31,220 nt of DNA from PALSA-1355 sp035496575. Its GTDB lineage: Bacteria > Planctomycetota > Planctomycetia > Pirellulales > PALSA-1355. Each line of letters begins with the position of its first letter. Within the stretch, counting starts at the first letter, position 1. Location: positions 1-31,220 of the forward strand of contig DATJEN010000346.1 in assembly GCA_035496575.1 (NCBI GenBank), given 5' to 3'. Of the stretch, positions 14,913-22,758 are shown piece by piece. A program made the translations under genes and the position numbers. The notes below the pieces were generated by a model that saw only the letters and a list, made by a program, of their open reading frames with translations, was not told the DNA's origin and made no database searches.

Positions 14913-16013
14913 CTACAGAAGCGTGAGCGGGTTTTGCCGCGTCGCAAGCGGCAATTCGACTGGCCGACCGACCCGCTGCGATTCAAATACGGCCACAATC
15001 ATCTCCATCGCGGCTCGCGCGTCATAGATATTGCCATTTGGCTGGCGGTTCTCGCGTATGGCCGCCAACAGCTCGAGCACCCCTTGGCGATTGCCGGAAT
15101 GCCCTTTGTCATCCTCGAGGGGTTCTGGCTTTCCCAGACCTGCGCTGGACACGGCTTGCCACTTGGCGCCGCTTTGGGCGGGCGACCAGCTCGGATCGGC
15201 CAGGTATTTCACACTGGGTAAATAGCCGGTCGTCATTTCCAGGATGCCTTCCGAGCCGAACACCTGCACCGCAAAGCGCGGCCGCTTGCCTGAGGTGCCT
15301 CGGTGCGATGCAAAATAGGCCATCGCATCACGGTCCATTCCATACATGGCCTGTACCGTGTCGCCTGCCAGCGGGCCAATTCCTTCATTGCCATCGGCGA
15401 CGTCCGCTTTGGTGATGGGATGCCCCGCCGTGCTCACCCGTCCAAAGCACCACCGCGGGTCTCCGCCAAGAACGCGAATCAGGTCCATGATGTGAGTGCC
15501 CAGCACCCACAGGTCTTCGCCGCCCCCGCGGGCGTCCTCTTTGCCGCGTCCGCGCAGCTCAAGGACTTTCCCAATCTTTCCGGAGGTGAGCATTTCCAGA
15601 ACGACCGGAAGCCGTGGGCTGTACCGGGTTGTATGGGCAATCGCCAGCTTGGCGTGCGTCCGTTCGCAAGTGGCCACCATCTCGTCGGCTTCGGACAGGC
15701 TCCGCGCAAGGGGCTTTTCTAGATAGATGTGGATACCGCGATCCGCTGCTGCAACCACGATCTCCCGGTGGGCGTCGAGCCAACGAGTGGCAATGCTCAC
15801 CAGGTCCGGTTTGACCTCATCGAGCATTTGCCGGTAATCGGCGTAGGCTTTGTTGACCTTCAGCTTCTTGGCCGTGGCTGCCAGCCCCATCTTGTTGTCA
15901 TCCGCGACTGCCACGAGCTCGACGCCGGGCAGATCGCTCCAGACTTCGTCCAGGCCATGTCCATAGTCGCCCCGCCCCGTTCGCCCGATGACCGCCGCCC
16001 GCAGAGTTTGCAT
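14913..16013 (-). CDS. Gfo/Idh/MocA-family oxidoreductase
   Basis: The 366-residue cytoplasmic protein has a Rossmann domain starting RAAVIGRTGRGDYGHG, the family lysine motif intact as YLEKPLARS, and the C-terminal domain with GTHIMDLIRVLGGDP and GNRQGVLELLAAIREN. These are standard for NAD(P)-dependent sugar or inositol dehydrogenase relatives; the substrate is not identifiable. No Tat signal is present, unlike the relative at 7663-9390. The ATG at 16013 directly follows a GAGCGAG purine stretch. The FHA-sigma54 regulator lies upstream on the same strand, 105 bases away, and a stem-loop fills part of that gap (16027-16063). Confidence 0.9.
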   Translation of the reverse strand: MQTLRAAVIGRTGRGDYGHGLDEVWSDLPGVELVAVADDNKMGLAATAKKLKVNKAYADYRQMLDEVKPDLVSIATRWLDAHREIVVAAADRGIHIYLEKPLARSLSEADEMVATCERTHAKLAIAHTTRYSPRLPVVLEMLTSGKIGKVLELRGRGKEDARGGGEDLWVLGTHIMDLIRVLGGDPRWCFGRVSTAGHPITKADVADGNEGIGPLAGDTVQAMYGMDRDAMAYFASHRGTSGKRPRFAVQVFGSEGILEMTTGYLPSVKYLADPSWSPAQSGAKWQAVSSAGLGKPEPLEDDKGHSGNRQGVLELLAAIRENRQPNGNIYDARAAMEMIVAVFESQRVGRPVELPLATRQNPLTLL

Positions 16014-16026
16014 GATGACTCGCTCG

Positions 16027-16063
16027 CGTTAGGAACTACAGACGCTGAGCCGGTAGTCTAACG
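16027..16063 (-). promoter_or_regulatory. Eleven-base-pair stem-loop just before an oxidoreductase start
   Basis: CGTTAG (16027-16032) pairs with CTAACG (16058-16063), and ACTAC (16035-16039) with GTAGT (16053-16057). There is a two-base bulge and a 13-base loop. On the minus strand the stem ends 13 bases before the ATG at 16013, next to its purine-rich ribosome-binding stretch. No T-run follows, so a leader structure or operator fits better than an intrinsic terminator. Confidence 0.45.
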
Positions 16064-16118
16064 AGGGATCACGCGGCTGGCCACCAATCGCGCGAGAGAG
16101 AGTAGGTCGCGGCAGCAA

Positions 16119-18143
16119 TCAGGGCGCGGCCTTGCGGCGTTCTTCCAGAAGCTCGTAGCGGCGGATTTTCCGATCGAGCGTGGTCCGCTCAATGCCCAGT
16201 AGCGAGGCCGTTTGGCTCTTGTTCCAGTTGGTCGACATGAGCGTCGCCAAAATGTGCTGACGTTCCATGTCCGCCAGCGAACTGGGCTGGAATTGTGCCG
16301 GTCCGCCGAGCGGGCCGTCGCCCGTGTCACCCGCCGTCGAGAGTTGCGAAAGAGTGAGATCGTCGTGATCGATGAATTCGCCGCGCGCGAGCACGACGGC
16401 TCGCTCGACGACGTTCTTCAATTCGCGGACGTTGCCCGGCCAGCGGTACTTGCGCATGCGCTCCATGGCTTGTGGCGTGAAGCCGCGCAGCTTGCGGCCC
16501 GTTTCTAAATTGAACCGCTGCAAGAAGTAATGGGCCAGCTCGGGGATATCGTCAATCCGCTTCCGCAGCGGGGGCACCAGAATCTCGAGCACGCGCAAGC
16601 GGAAGTACAGATCGCGGCGAAAACGGCCCTCGGCCACGTCGCGCTCCAAGTCGCGGTTGGTGGCCGCGATCACGCGCACGTCGACCTTCACGGTTTCGGT
16701 CCCGCCCACGCGCTCGAAGGGGTGGCCTTCCAGCACGCGCAAGAACTTGGCTTGGATGGCAGGGCTCATCTCGCCGATTTCGTCGAGCATGAGCGTGCCG
16801 CCATCGGAGGCCTCGAATTTTCCGAACTTTCGCTGCGTGGCGCCGGTAAAGGCGCCTTGTTCGTGGCCGAACAGCTCGCTGGCCAGCAAGCTGCGCGACA
16901 AAGCCGCGCAGTTGAGGCACACAAACGGTCCCTTGCGCCGGGGACTCGAATAGTGCACCGCGCGGGCCACGAGCTCTTTGCCCACGCCGCTCTCGCCGCG
17001 AATCAGCACGGTGGCGCGGCTGGGGGCGGCGCGGCCAATTTCTTGCGCAACGCGCGCCATGGCGACGCTGCCGCCCACGATTTCACTCTGCACCCCCAAT
17101 TGTTCGCGCAGTTGTAGATTCTCGTTGCGGATCTGGCTCAAATCTTCGGCCAGTTCTTGCCGGCGGCCCAGGTTATCCAGCGCTACCGCCACCGTGTCGG
17201 CTACCGCCAGCGTAAATTCCAAATCGTCCGGGTCGGGCACGCGCTCGTCGTTGGTCGAATACAGGTGCAACAGCCCCAACAGGCGTTTGCCGCGACGGAT
17301 CGGAGCACAGATCACGCTGGTCGCGTCCACGACACCTCGGCTATCTCGACTACCGAGCGAACTATCGCCCATCACGTTGCGCGCGAGCACCGCTTCTCCT
17401 TCGCGCAGCACGGTTGAAGCCAGGATGCTCGATACGCGGTGGTAGGGCAGCGACGAATCGGTGCGCGCTGTCACGAGCTCGAGCTCCGCGGAGTTGGGAA
17501 CTCCCTCGTAATTGCGCGGCAGCACCAGTACCGCGCCTGAGTCGACTTGGGTCGCCTCGAACAACCCGGCTAGCGCCAAATCGGCAATCGAGATAATGTC
17601 GGGCGCTTGCGCGAGTTCAAAGGCCAGCCGGCATAAGCTGGCCGCCGCGCGGCCCAAGCGCGGCAGCGACGTTTCATCGGGTTCGTGCGGCTCGAGAAAC
17701 TTGGTCTGCCCGCGACGGTGCGTGATCGTGGCCGGCTCGTGCAGCGAGAGCACGCTCGAATCGTCGATCGAAAGCGGCCCGTTGTAGGTTTCGTCTTCTA
17801 AAACGGGACTTGGCTGCGGCCCCGTCGTTTCGGTAAACCCCTTGGCAAGCTCGTGAACGAACCGCAGTTGCGACTGGCCGATGCGGATGATGTCGCCCGG
17901 TTCCAGGATGTAATCGCCGCGAATCCGCGTGTTCGCCACGGCGGTGCCGTTGCGGCTGTCCAAGTCGCGCAGTACCCACTGCCCTTCGGAAAAGAAGATT
18001 TCCGCATGGCAGCGGCTGCAACGCTCGTCCTTGATCACCACCTGATTCGTGGGCGCGCGGCCGACCGTCACCGCCTGCCCGGGGAGCAAGCGAAACACGT
18101 CGGCCCATTTCGAGCCTTCACGGATGACCAGGTAGGCCAGCAT
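16119..18143 (-). CDS. Sigma54-dependent activator with FHA and GAF domains
   Basis: The 674-residue protein has an N-terminal FHA phosphothreonine-binding domain (about 25-98: VGRAPTNQVVI, DLDSRNGTAV), a GAF-like domain (about 175-330, ending VADTVAVALDNL), a short coiled linker, and an AAA+ sigma54-activation domain (about 350-580). It ends in a Fis-type helix-turn-helix (TASLLGIERTTLDRKI). The AAA+ part has Walker A GESGVGKE, the sigma54-contact loop GAFTGA, Walker B LMLDEIGEM and RWPGNVREL. FHA in place of a receiver domain suggests control by a Ser/Thr kinase, and two such kinases are encoded in this window; that link is inference. No TGGCAC-N5-TTGC type promoter was found nearby, so targets are elsewhere or not recognised. 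Confidence 0.95.
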   Translation of the reverse strand: MLAYLVIREGSKWADVFRLLPGQAVTVGRAPTNQVVIKDERCSRCHAEIFFSEGQWVLRDLDSRNGTAVANTRIRGDYILEPGDIIRIGQSQLRFVHELAKGFTETTGPQPSPVLEDETYNGPLSIDDSSVLSLHEPATITHRRGQTKFLEPHEPDETSLPRLGRAAASLCRLAFELAQAPDIISIADLALAGLFEATQVDSGAVLVLPRNYEGVPNSAELELVTARTDSSLPYHRVSSILASTVLREGEAVLARNVMGDSSLGSRDSRGVVDATSVICAPIRRGKRLLGLLHLYSTNDERVPDPDDLEFTLAVADTVAVALDNLGRRQELAEDLSQIRNENLQLREQLGVQSEIVGGSVAMARVAQEIGRAAPSRATVLIRGESGVGKELVARAVHYSSPRRKGPFVCLNCAALSRSLLASELFGHEQGAFTGATQRKFGKFEASDGGTLMLDEIGEMSPAIQAKFLRVLEGHPFERVGGTETVKVDVRVIAATNRDLERDVAEGRFRRDLYFRLRVLEILVPPLRKRIDDIPELAHYFLQRFNLETGRKLRGFTPQAMERMRKYRWPGNVRELKNVVERAVVLARGEFIDHDDLTLSQLSTAGDTGDGPLGGPAQFQPSSLADMERQHILATLMSTNWNKSQTASLLGIERTTLDRKIRRYELLEERRKAAP

Positions 18144-18298
18144 TGGTCGCGACCCTTCCCAAGCCCGCCGGGGGACGGGTTGGTGCGTGAACGTGCAATG
18201 AGAGATGTGAGAAGTGCGCGTGCAAGCGTTCTATTCCACCTTATCGTTGCGGGGGCCGCTCGGGCAAGGCACCGCCCCTGCCTCGGCAGCCCACAAAC

Positions 18299-18321
18299 GG
18301 GCCGCATCGGGCCTGCGGCCC
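18299..18321 (-). terminator. Hairpin downstream of maf
   Basis: GGGCCGC (18299-18305) and GCGGCCC (18315-18321) form a perfect seven-base stem with a nine-base loop, 27 bases after the maf stop. On the minus strand it is followed by CGTTTGTGG, so the T-tract is weak; a terminator is plausible but not strong. Confidence 0.4.
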
Positions 18322-18347
18322 AAGAAATCGTCCGATTATTCCGGCGT

Positions 18348-18956
18348 TTACGGCTGTGCCGCCTCCTCCCCGCCCGCCAACATCTTAGCCAATAGCTCAA
18401 GAGGCAGCCCAATCACGTTCGATTCGCTGCCTTCGACGATATGCAGCCACCCGATCCGGTCTTGATAGCCGAACCCGCCAGCCTTGCCCCGCCATTGTTC
18501 GCTGGCGACATATTCACCGATCTCGGCCGCCGTGAGCGGGTCCATCCGCAGCCAGGTCGTGGCCAGTCGAATATCGGGGTCGAGCTGCCCGACGTTCCAC
18601 ACGCACAATCCGCTCACGACGCGATGGACACGCCCGCTGAGCAGCTCGAGCATCCGCCGGGCATCCGCGTCATCGCCAGGCTTTCCCAGAATCTGCCCAT
18701 CGCACTCGACGACCGTGTCGCAGGCCACCAGAATCGAGCCTGCCGGCGGACTCCCGGCCTGCCCGTCGAATTGGGCCAGGACATCCAGGGCTTTCTGTCG
18801 GGCCAAACGCATGGCAAGCTGGTCAGCCGGCTCGCCGGGCTCGGCCGCCGTTTCGGCCGATTCATTGGGAGGAGCCACCACGAACTGATAGCCGGCCTCT
18901 TCCAGCAGCTTCCTCCGCTGCGGCGAACTGCTGGCCAAAATAAGTAACGGCTTCAT
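18348..18956 (-). CDS. maf: Maf-family nucleotide pyrophosphatase
   Basis: The 202-residue protein matches the Maf/Ham1-like house-cleaning pyrophosphatases that hydrolyse non-canonical or selected nucleoside triphosphates to monophosphates. Seen motifs are the N-terminal ILASSSPQRRKLLEEAG, the catalytic aspartate in VACDTVVECDG, LSGRVHRVVSGL, and GKAGGFGYQD (the GKAGAYGIQ-type element), ending with NVIGLPLELL. Length is normal. It diverges from an RluA-type synthase with 69 bases between start codons, which hold a tandem repeat. Confidence 0.93.
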   Translation of the reverse strand: MKPLLILASSSPQRRKLLEEAGYQFVVAPPNESAETAAEPGEPADQLAMRLARQKALDVLAQFDGQAGSPPAGSILVACDTVVECDGQILGKPGDDADARRMLELLSGRVHRVVSGLCVWNVGQLDPDIRLATTWLRMDPLTAAEIGEYVASEQWRGKAGGFGYQDRIGWLHIVEGSESNVIGLPLELLAKMLAGGEEAAQP

Positions 18957-18985
18957 CCTTCCAATCGGCCCCGAATTTGAATCTC

Positions 18986-19024
18986 AACCCCTATCCGCTA
19001 ACCCCTATCCGCTAACCCCTATCC
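18986..19024. repeat. Tandem repeat, 14-base unit, 2.8 copies
   Basis: The unit AACCCCTATCCGCT occurs twice exactly (18986-18999, 19000-19013) and a third time for 11 bases (19014-19024). The array ends one base before the GTG start of the pseudouridine synthase and fills most of the divergent gap with maf. Confidence 0.9.
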
Positions 19025-19025
19025 T

Positions 19026-19688
19026 GTGCTCGATATCCTGTACGAAGACAACCATCTGCTCGCCGTCAACAAGCCCGCCGGCATCGCGACGATGGGCGTT
19101 CGCGGCGAAAGCCTGGTCACGCTCGCGCGCGAGTATATCAAACGCGAGCATCACAAGCCCGGCAACGTGTACTTGGGCGTCGTCAGCCGGCTGGATATCT
19201 TTACGTCGGGCGTGGTGCTCTTTGCGCGCACGTCGAAGGCAGCCGCTCGTCTGACCGAGCAGTTTCGCAGCCGGCGAGTGCAAAAAACGTATTGGGCCAT
19301 CCTCGACGGCCGCGTCCAGCCAACCTCCGGCCGACTCGAAGATTGGCTGCGCAAAGATGAAGCCCGCCAGCGGATGATGGTCGTCGATCGAACCGCCGCG
19401 GGGGCGCTGCAAGCCGAGCTCAGCTATCGATTGTTGCGTACGATCGCTACCGGGTCCTTGGTCGAAATCGATTTGCACAGCGGCCGCAAGCATCAGATTC
19501 GCGTGCAGTTCGCCGCCCGCGGCTGGCCCGTGTGCGGTGAGCGCAAGTATGCTCGGGCGCGACCGTTCGACGCCGGGCTGGCTCTTCACGCGCGGCGACT
19601 TATCGTCGAGCACCCCACGACCAAAGAGCCGGTCGATCTCGTTGCGCCGCTGCCGCGGAGCTGGCCTGAGCTGGGCCCATTGTCGTGA
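19026..19688 (+). CDS. RluA-family pseudouridine synthase
   Basis: The 220-residue protein converts uridine to pseudouridine in rRNA or tRNA. It has the RluA-family opening LYEDNHLLAVNKPAGIAT and the catalytic aspartate in VSRLDIFTSGVVLFA (usual form HRLDxxTSG). GRKHQIRVQFAARGWPV and LALHARRL complete the domain. There is no N-terminal S4 domain, so it resembles the short RluA/RluC-catalytic type and the specific target base is unknown. The GTG start at 19026 is set by the conserved N-terminus; no ribosome-binding site is visible because a tandem repeat abuts it. Confidence 0.92.
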   Translation: MLDILYEDNHLLAVNKPAGIATMGVRGESLVTLAREYIKREHHKPGNVYLGVVSRLDIFTSGVVLFARTSKAAARLTEQFRSRRVQKTYWAILDGRVQPTSGRLEDWLRKDEARQRMMVVDRTAAGALQAELSYRLLRTIATGSLVEIDLHSGRKHQIRVQFAARGWPVCGERKYARARPFDAGLALHARRLIVEHPTTKEPVDLVAPLPRSWPELGPLS

Positions 19689-19726
19689 GTCAGTGCCCTA
19701 CCGCTTCCGCCGGGTGAGCGTGGCCA

Positions 19727-19755
19727 TTGAGCTGGCTCTGTCGGCGGTTTATCGT
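19727..19755 (+). promoter_or_regulatory. Candidate sigma70-type promoter of the PEP-CTERM gene
   Basis: TTGAGC (19727-19732) and TATCGT (19750-19755) are 17 bases apart. The predicted start is near 19762, about 25 bases before the ATG at 19788. Each box has four of six consensus bases. Confidence 0.35.
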
Positions 19756-19787
19756 AACTGCCAAAACCCCACTGTGGAGAATCGCTA

Positions 19788-20825
19788 ATGATCGGCTTTC
19801 GGCTCCTAGCTCTGCCCGCGGTCGTAGCGGCCAGATGCACCGGCACCTTGGTCAGTCAGAGCATGAGCAAAGCGCTCACGGCTTCTCTCTTCGCCGCGCT
19901 CGCGGCATGCGCGGGACCCGCTCTGGCAGTGTCCATCGACTGGGCCAGCGTTGGGAATCCGAACAATCCCGCCGACGACACGACGAGCCGCGGCAGCGTG
20001 GCGACTGCGTACCGCATCGACAAGTACGAGGTCACCAACCAACAGTACGTCGACTTTCTCAACGCCGTCGACCCCAGTGGCGCCAACACGCTCGGACTCT
20101 TCAATACCAGCATGAACATTCCGAGCTACATCGCGATTAGCTTGGATTCGCTGGCCGGCGCCGGACACAAGTATTCGGTCGCAGCGGGGCGCCAAAACCA
20201 GCCCGTCACCTACGTCACGCTGTACGACACGTTTCGCTTTGCGAATTGGCTCAACAATGGCCAGGGCAGCTCTAGCACGGAAACAGGGGCATACAACCTC
20301 TCGGGCGGAACTCCCATACCCAGCAACTTCAGCAGCATCGTCCGCAGCCCGACCGCTCACGTGTTTATTCCCAACATCAACGAGTGGTATAAGGCCGCTT
20401 ACTACAATCCACAAACCAATTCGTATTTCGAATACCCAACCGCCAGCAATACTGCACCGAATGCAAGCGGTCCCACAGCGGCGCCCAACTCAGCCAATTA
20501 CGACGGCGTGGTTCCCGGCACCTTTGTTGACGTCGGCTCGTATCCTTTGACCCCAAGTCCCTACGGCACATTCGATCAAGGTGGGAATGCCTGGGAGTTC
20601 AACGAAACGATTCTTACCTTGGGATCCGGTCTGTACGGCGGCTACGGGGGTGGTGATGCGAGCTGGATGAGTACTTCTGCCTATCAGATTCCACTCTCGG
20701 CATCAACTTGGGACTTCGCTATCGGTTTCCGTGTCGCGTCGCTCATCCCCGAGCCGTCGAGCTTCATCCTCGCCGCGCTGAGCGTCATTGGCCTCGTTGC
20801 GTGGGGCCGCCGCCGCAGGCGCTGA
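19788..20825 (+). CDS. PEP-CTERM secreted protein with FGE-like fold
   Basis: The 345-residue precursor begins with a signal peptide that probably ends at GPALA; an internal ATG at 19863 would give a more typical short signal, but GGAG nine bases before 19788 supports the longer one. The body is of the formylglycine-generating-enzyme/SUMF1 type: YRIDKYEVTNQQYVDFLNAV near the start, NEWYKAAYYNP, DQGGNAWEF and FAIGFRVAS at the end. No cysteine is present after the signal peptide, so the copper-binding catalytic pair of true FGE is absent. The C-terminus IPEPSSFILAALSVIGLVAW followed by arginines is a PEP-CTERM sorting signal, which exosortase removes during export. No exosortase gene is in the window. 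It is probably a structural or ligand-binding surface protein. Confidence 0.9.
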   Translation: MIGFRLLALPAVVAARCTGTLVSQSMSKALTASLFAALAACAGPALAVSIDWASVGNPNNPADDTTSRGSVATAYRIDKYEVTNQQYVDFLNAVDPSGANTLGLFNTSMNIPSYIAISLDSLAGAGHKYSVAAGRQNQPVTYVTLYDTFRFANWLNNGQGSSSTETGAYNLSGGTPIPSNFSSIVRSPTAHVFIPNINEWYKAAYYNPQTNSYFEYPTASNTAPNASGPTAAPNSANYDGVVPGTFVDVGSYPLTPSPYGTFDQGGNAWEFNETILTLGSGLYGGYGGGDASWMSTSAYQIPLSASTWDFAIGFRVASLIPEPSSFILAALSVIGLVAWGRRRRR

Positions 20826-20881
20826 GCAACCGCCTGGCCCAAGGGCGCTCGCTCATGACGCCATTCGGTGGCCATCGCGCC

Positions 20882-20887
20882 TATAAT
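20882..20887 (+). promoter_or_regulatory. Consensus -10 box TATAAT
   Basis: A perfect TATAAT lies about 100 bases upstream of the small gene at 20985. No good -35 box sits 16-18 bases upstream; ATGACG at 20855-20860 is too far. It is a possible promoter only. Confidence 0.25.
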
Positions 20888-20956
20888 AAAGGCATGGGCC
20901 GCGAGGCGTGTCGGGCGGTGTTTTCGCGGCGATGCGCGAGCGCTTACCTCGAAGCG

Positions 20957-20972
20957 GCCGGCCGTGGCCGGC
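20957..20972 (+). promoter_or_regulatory. GC hairpin directly before a ribosome-binding site
   Basis: GCCGGC (20957-20962) and GCCGGC (20967-20972) pair around CGTG. The stem ends next to GGGAG (20973-20977), the ribosome-binding site of the 65-residue protein at 20985. It could influence translation of that gene. Confidence 0.35.
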
Positions 20973-20984
20973 GGGAGCATTTTC

Positions 20985-21182
20985 ATGAGCGACTTCCATT
21001 TAGTGCTGAGCCTGGCCGAGCGGGACATGTTGGTGCGCATGCTCGGCAATGCTCTCAAACAAAAAAGGGTCGAAGTGCATCGCACTGAGTTCTCCAGGGA
21101 TTTCCGTCACGAGCTCGAAGGAGAAGAGTCGCGCATTCAGGGTCTTCTCGAGCGGCTTTCGCAGGCGGTCGCGACCGAGTGA
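20985..21182 (+). CDS. Small helical hypothetical protein, 65 residues
   Basis: The ATG at 20985 has GGGAG seven bases upstream, a strong reason to prefer it over the longer open frame from 20868. The product (MSDFHLVLSLAERDMLVRML, then a KQKRVEVHRTEFSRDF stretch and a C-terminal LLERLSQAV helix) is charged, soluble and predicted mostly helical. It has no cysteines or membrane segment. No family was recognised. It follows the PEP-CTERM gene by about 160 bases and may have its own promoter. Confidence 0.65.
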   Translation: MSDFHLVLSLAERDMLVRMLGNALKQKRVEVHRTEFSRDFRHELEGEESRIQGLLERLSQAVATE

Positions 21183-21335
21183 CAAGCCACGGCTCGCCAA
21201 GGGCCGTCGGGTTCTACCGCGAGACGGACTGGTCAGGTAAGCCGGTTACACGTCGCGCCCGTGATATCGACCCACCCCGCTGCTACGATGTGCGCATGCG
21301 CGACGGACGAACGCCTCGGCAAAAGGGGAATGGTT

Positions 21336-21779
21336 ATGCGACGCGTTTTGACAATCTTGGCTTCTCTCGGGCTGCTCGGCACAGTAGTGATTGTACTTGG
21401 CGCCTCGAAAGCCGGAGAAAGTAAAGCCGTCCTCGAGCAGCGACTGAATGAGATGCGCAAGGCACGCGTGCAATCCGCTAAGGCCGCGCTCGCCGCAGCC
21501 CAGGCCGCGTTCGACGCACAATCCGTGACGGTGGACGTGTTCGTGGAGGTCACTCGGAACCTTGTCGATGCTGAGTTGGATTTGGCCACCACGCCCGAGC
21601 AGGAGATTGCGTCGTGGGAGCGCTACGTCAAAGTGATGAAGCAATCCGAGGATGCGAACAAGAAGCTACTCGAAATAGGCGTCAAAGGTGGCGAGCCGCT
21701 CCGATATTACACGGTCAAGCAAGAGCGCGAGCGGGCCGAAATTGCGCTGCTCAAGGCCCGCATCAAGGCAGCCCCTTAA
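21336..21779 (+). CDS. Membrane-anchored helical hypothetical protein
   Basis: From the ATG at 21336, which has AAAAGGGGA seven bases upstream, the protein has 147 residues. It begins with a hydrophobic segment (MRRVLTILASLGLLGTVVIV) acting as signal or anchor. The rest is highly charged and almost free of proline and glycine for about 75 residues, with an AKAALAAAQAAFDAQ run, so it should form long helices or a coiled coil outside the cytoplasm. The helical pattern recalls TolC-type hairpins, but no such family can be assigned. Small proteins of this kind are frequent in planctomycetes. The gene converges with a glycosyltransferase. Confidence 0.7.
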   Translation: MRRVLTILASLGLLGTVVIVLGASKAGESKAVLEQRLNEMRKARVQSAKAALAAAQAAFDAQSVTVDVFVEVTRNLVDAELDLATTPEQEIASWERYVKVMKQSEDANKKLLEIGVKGGEPLRYYTVKQERERAEIALLKARIKAAP

Positions 21780-21780
21780 C

Positions 21781-21796
21781 GGCCAGTCGCCTGGCC
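21781..21796. terminator. Short hairpin after the stop codon, between convergent genes
   Basis: GGCCAG (21781-21786) and CTGGCC (21791-21796) pair around TCGC, starting two bases after the TAA of the helical protein. There is no T-run, so termination is a guess based on position. Confidence 0.35.
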
Positions 21797-21884
21797 ACAT
21801 GAGTCGGGCCATCGCGTGGCGCGGGTCGCGATTCGGCATGAGCTTGCCGTGCTGCGCCTCCCACGGACGAGTTGTTCGTGCGCG

Positions 21885-22703
21885 CTAACCTTCGCCCGTC
21901 TGCCTGGCCTGCAAGTGGTCGAGTCCGCCGCGTAGCCAGGTGCCCAGCAGCGCGGGAATCTGTTTTTGCGTTTGATAGTCGTCTGTCAATTCCGCGTAGT
22001 ATCCGCTGGCGCGGAGCTTGACGAGCACTTCTTCGACCAGGTGCTCGAGCGAGAATTGGCCCACCGAGTACGTCCTGCGGTTCGTGGTGATGAACTCTGC
22101 CAGGACGTCAGGATAAAACAGAGTCGGCCAACGTCGGCCAATTTCGACTTGAAAGTACATGTCGGCGCAATAGCTGAGAATCTCGCCGCCGAACGAGAAA
22201 CCTTCCCGCACCGTGTCCGCGTGCACAAGAGCTGCCAACAAACCAAAAAACACGTTTCCGCCACGTACGATCTCGAGCATCGATTCGCGCGGCGGCAGCA
22301 CGCGCGGCTGCGTCGCCGTAGACCACCGTGTGGCCCCTTGGGAGTTGACGATCTCCACGTTGAAGACGATCGACCGGGTGTCGGGGAACTGGGATACCGC
22401 CCTGCGGCAGAGGGACAAAGAGTTCGGCTTGAGGCGATCGCCAGCCATCAAAAATTTCATCCACGTCGCGCCACTGGCTAAAAAGTGTTCGACGCAGAAC
22501 TTCCAGTTCCCCACGCGGCCAAGTTGCCGAGGCTGGTGCACGACCCTCACCGAAGGACCCGATAGCCGCTCAATTGCCAAGGCATGATCTCGGTTCGATG
22601 CGTTGTCCGAGATCACGACCTCCCACTCGGGTACGCTGGCGAGCGATTGCGTAACAAGCACGCTATCGTTATAGCTCGGGATATAGCACACGAAGCGGGT
22701 CAT
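21885..22703 (-). CDS. Family 2-like glycosyltransferase
   Basis: From the ATG at 22703 the product has 272 residues; an upstream start at 22769 would run into the end of the M48 gene and adds an unrelated leader. The N-terminus FVCYIPSYNDSVLVTQSL and the donor-binding VVISDNASN are typical of GT-A fold family 2 enzymes, which add sugars from nucleotide-sugar donors to glycans or lipids. LGRVGNWKFCVEHF and MKFLMAGDRLKPNSL match the acceptor-side and DxD-like region, although the metal motif reads GDR rather than DxD. No membrane segment is visible. The acceptor is unknown. It follows the peptidase on the same strand with 55 bases between. Confidence 0.85.
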   Translation of the reverse strand: MTRFVCYIPSYNDSVLVTQSLASVPEWEVVISDNASNRDHALAIERLSGPSVRVVHQPRQLGRVGNWKFCVEHFLASGATWMKFLMAGDRLKPNSLSLCRRAVSQFPDTRSIVFNVEIVNSQGATRWSTATQPRVLPPRESMLEIVRGGNVFFGLLAALVHADTVREGFSFGGEILSYCADMYFQVEIGRRWPTLFYPDVLAEFITTNRRTYSVGQFSLEHLVEEVLVKLRASGYYAELTDDYQTQKQIPALLGTWLRGGLDHLQARQTGEG

Positions 22704-22711
22704 GGACCAAG

Positions 22712-22741
22712 ATTGTATCGCGCCTCGGTTTGCGCGTGAAA
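22712..22741 (-). promoter_or_regulatory. Possible promoter giving a near-leaderless mRNA
   Basis: On the minus strand TTTCAC (22736-22741) and TACAAT (22712-22717) are 18 bases apart. A start about seven bases after the -10 box would fall near 22705, two bases before the glycosyltransferase ATG at 22703. No ribosome-binding site precedes that ATG, which fits a leaderless message. Confidence 0.25.
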
Positions 22742-22758
22742 GACGCCGCGCCGCCGCG

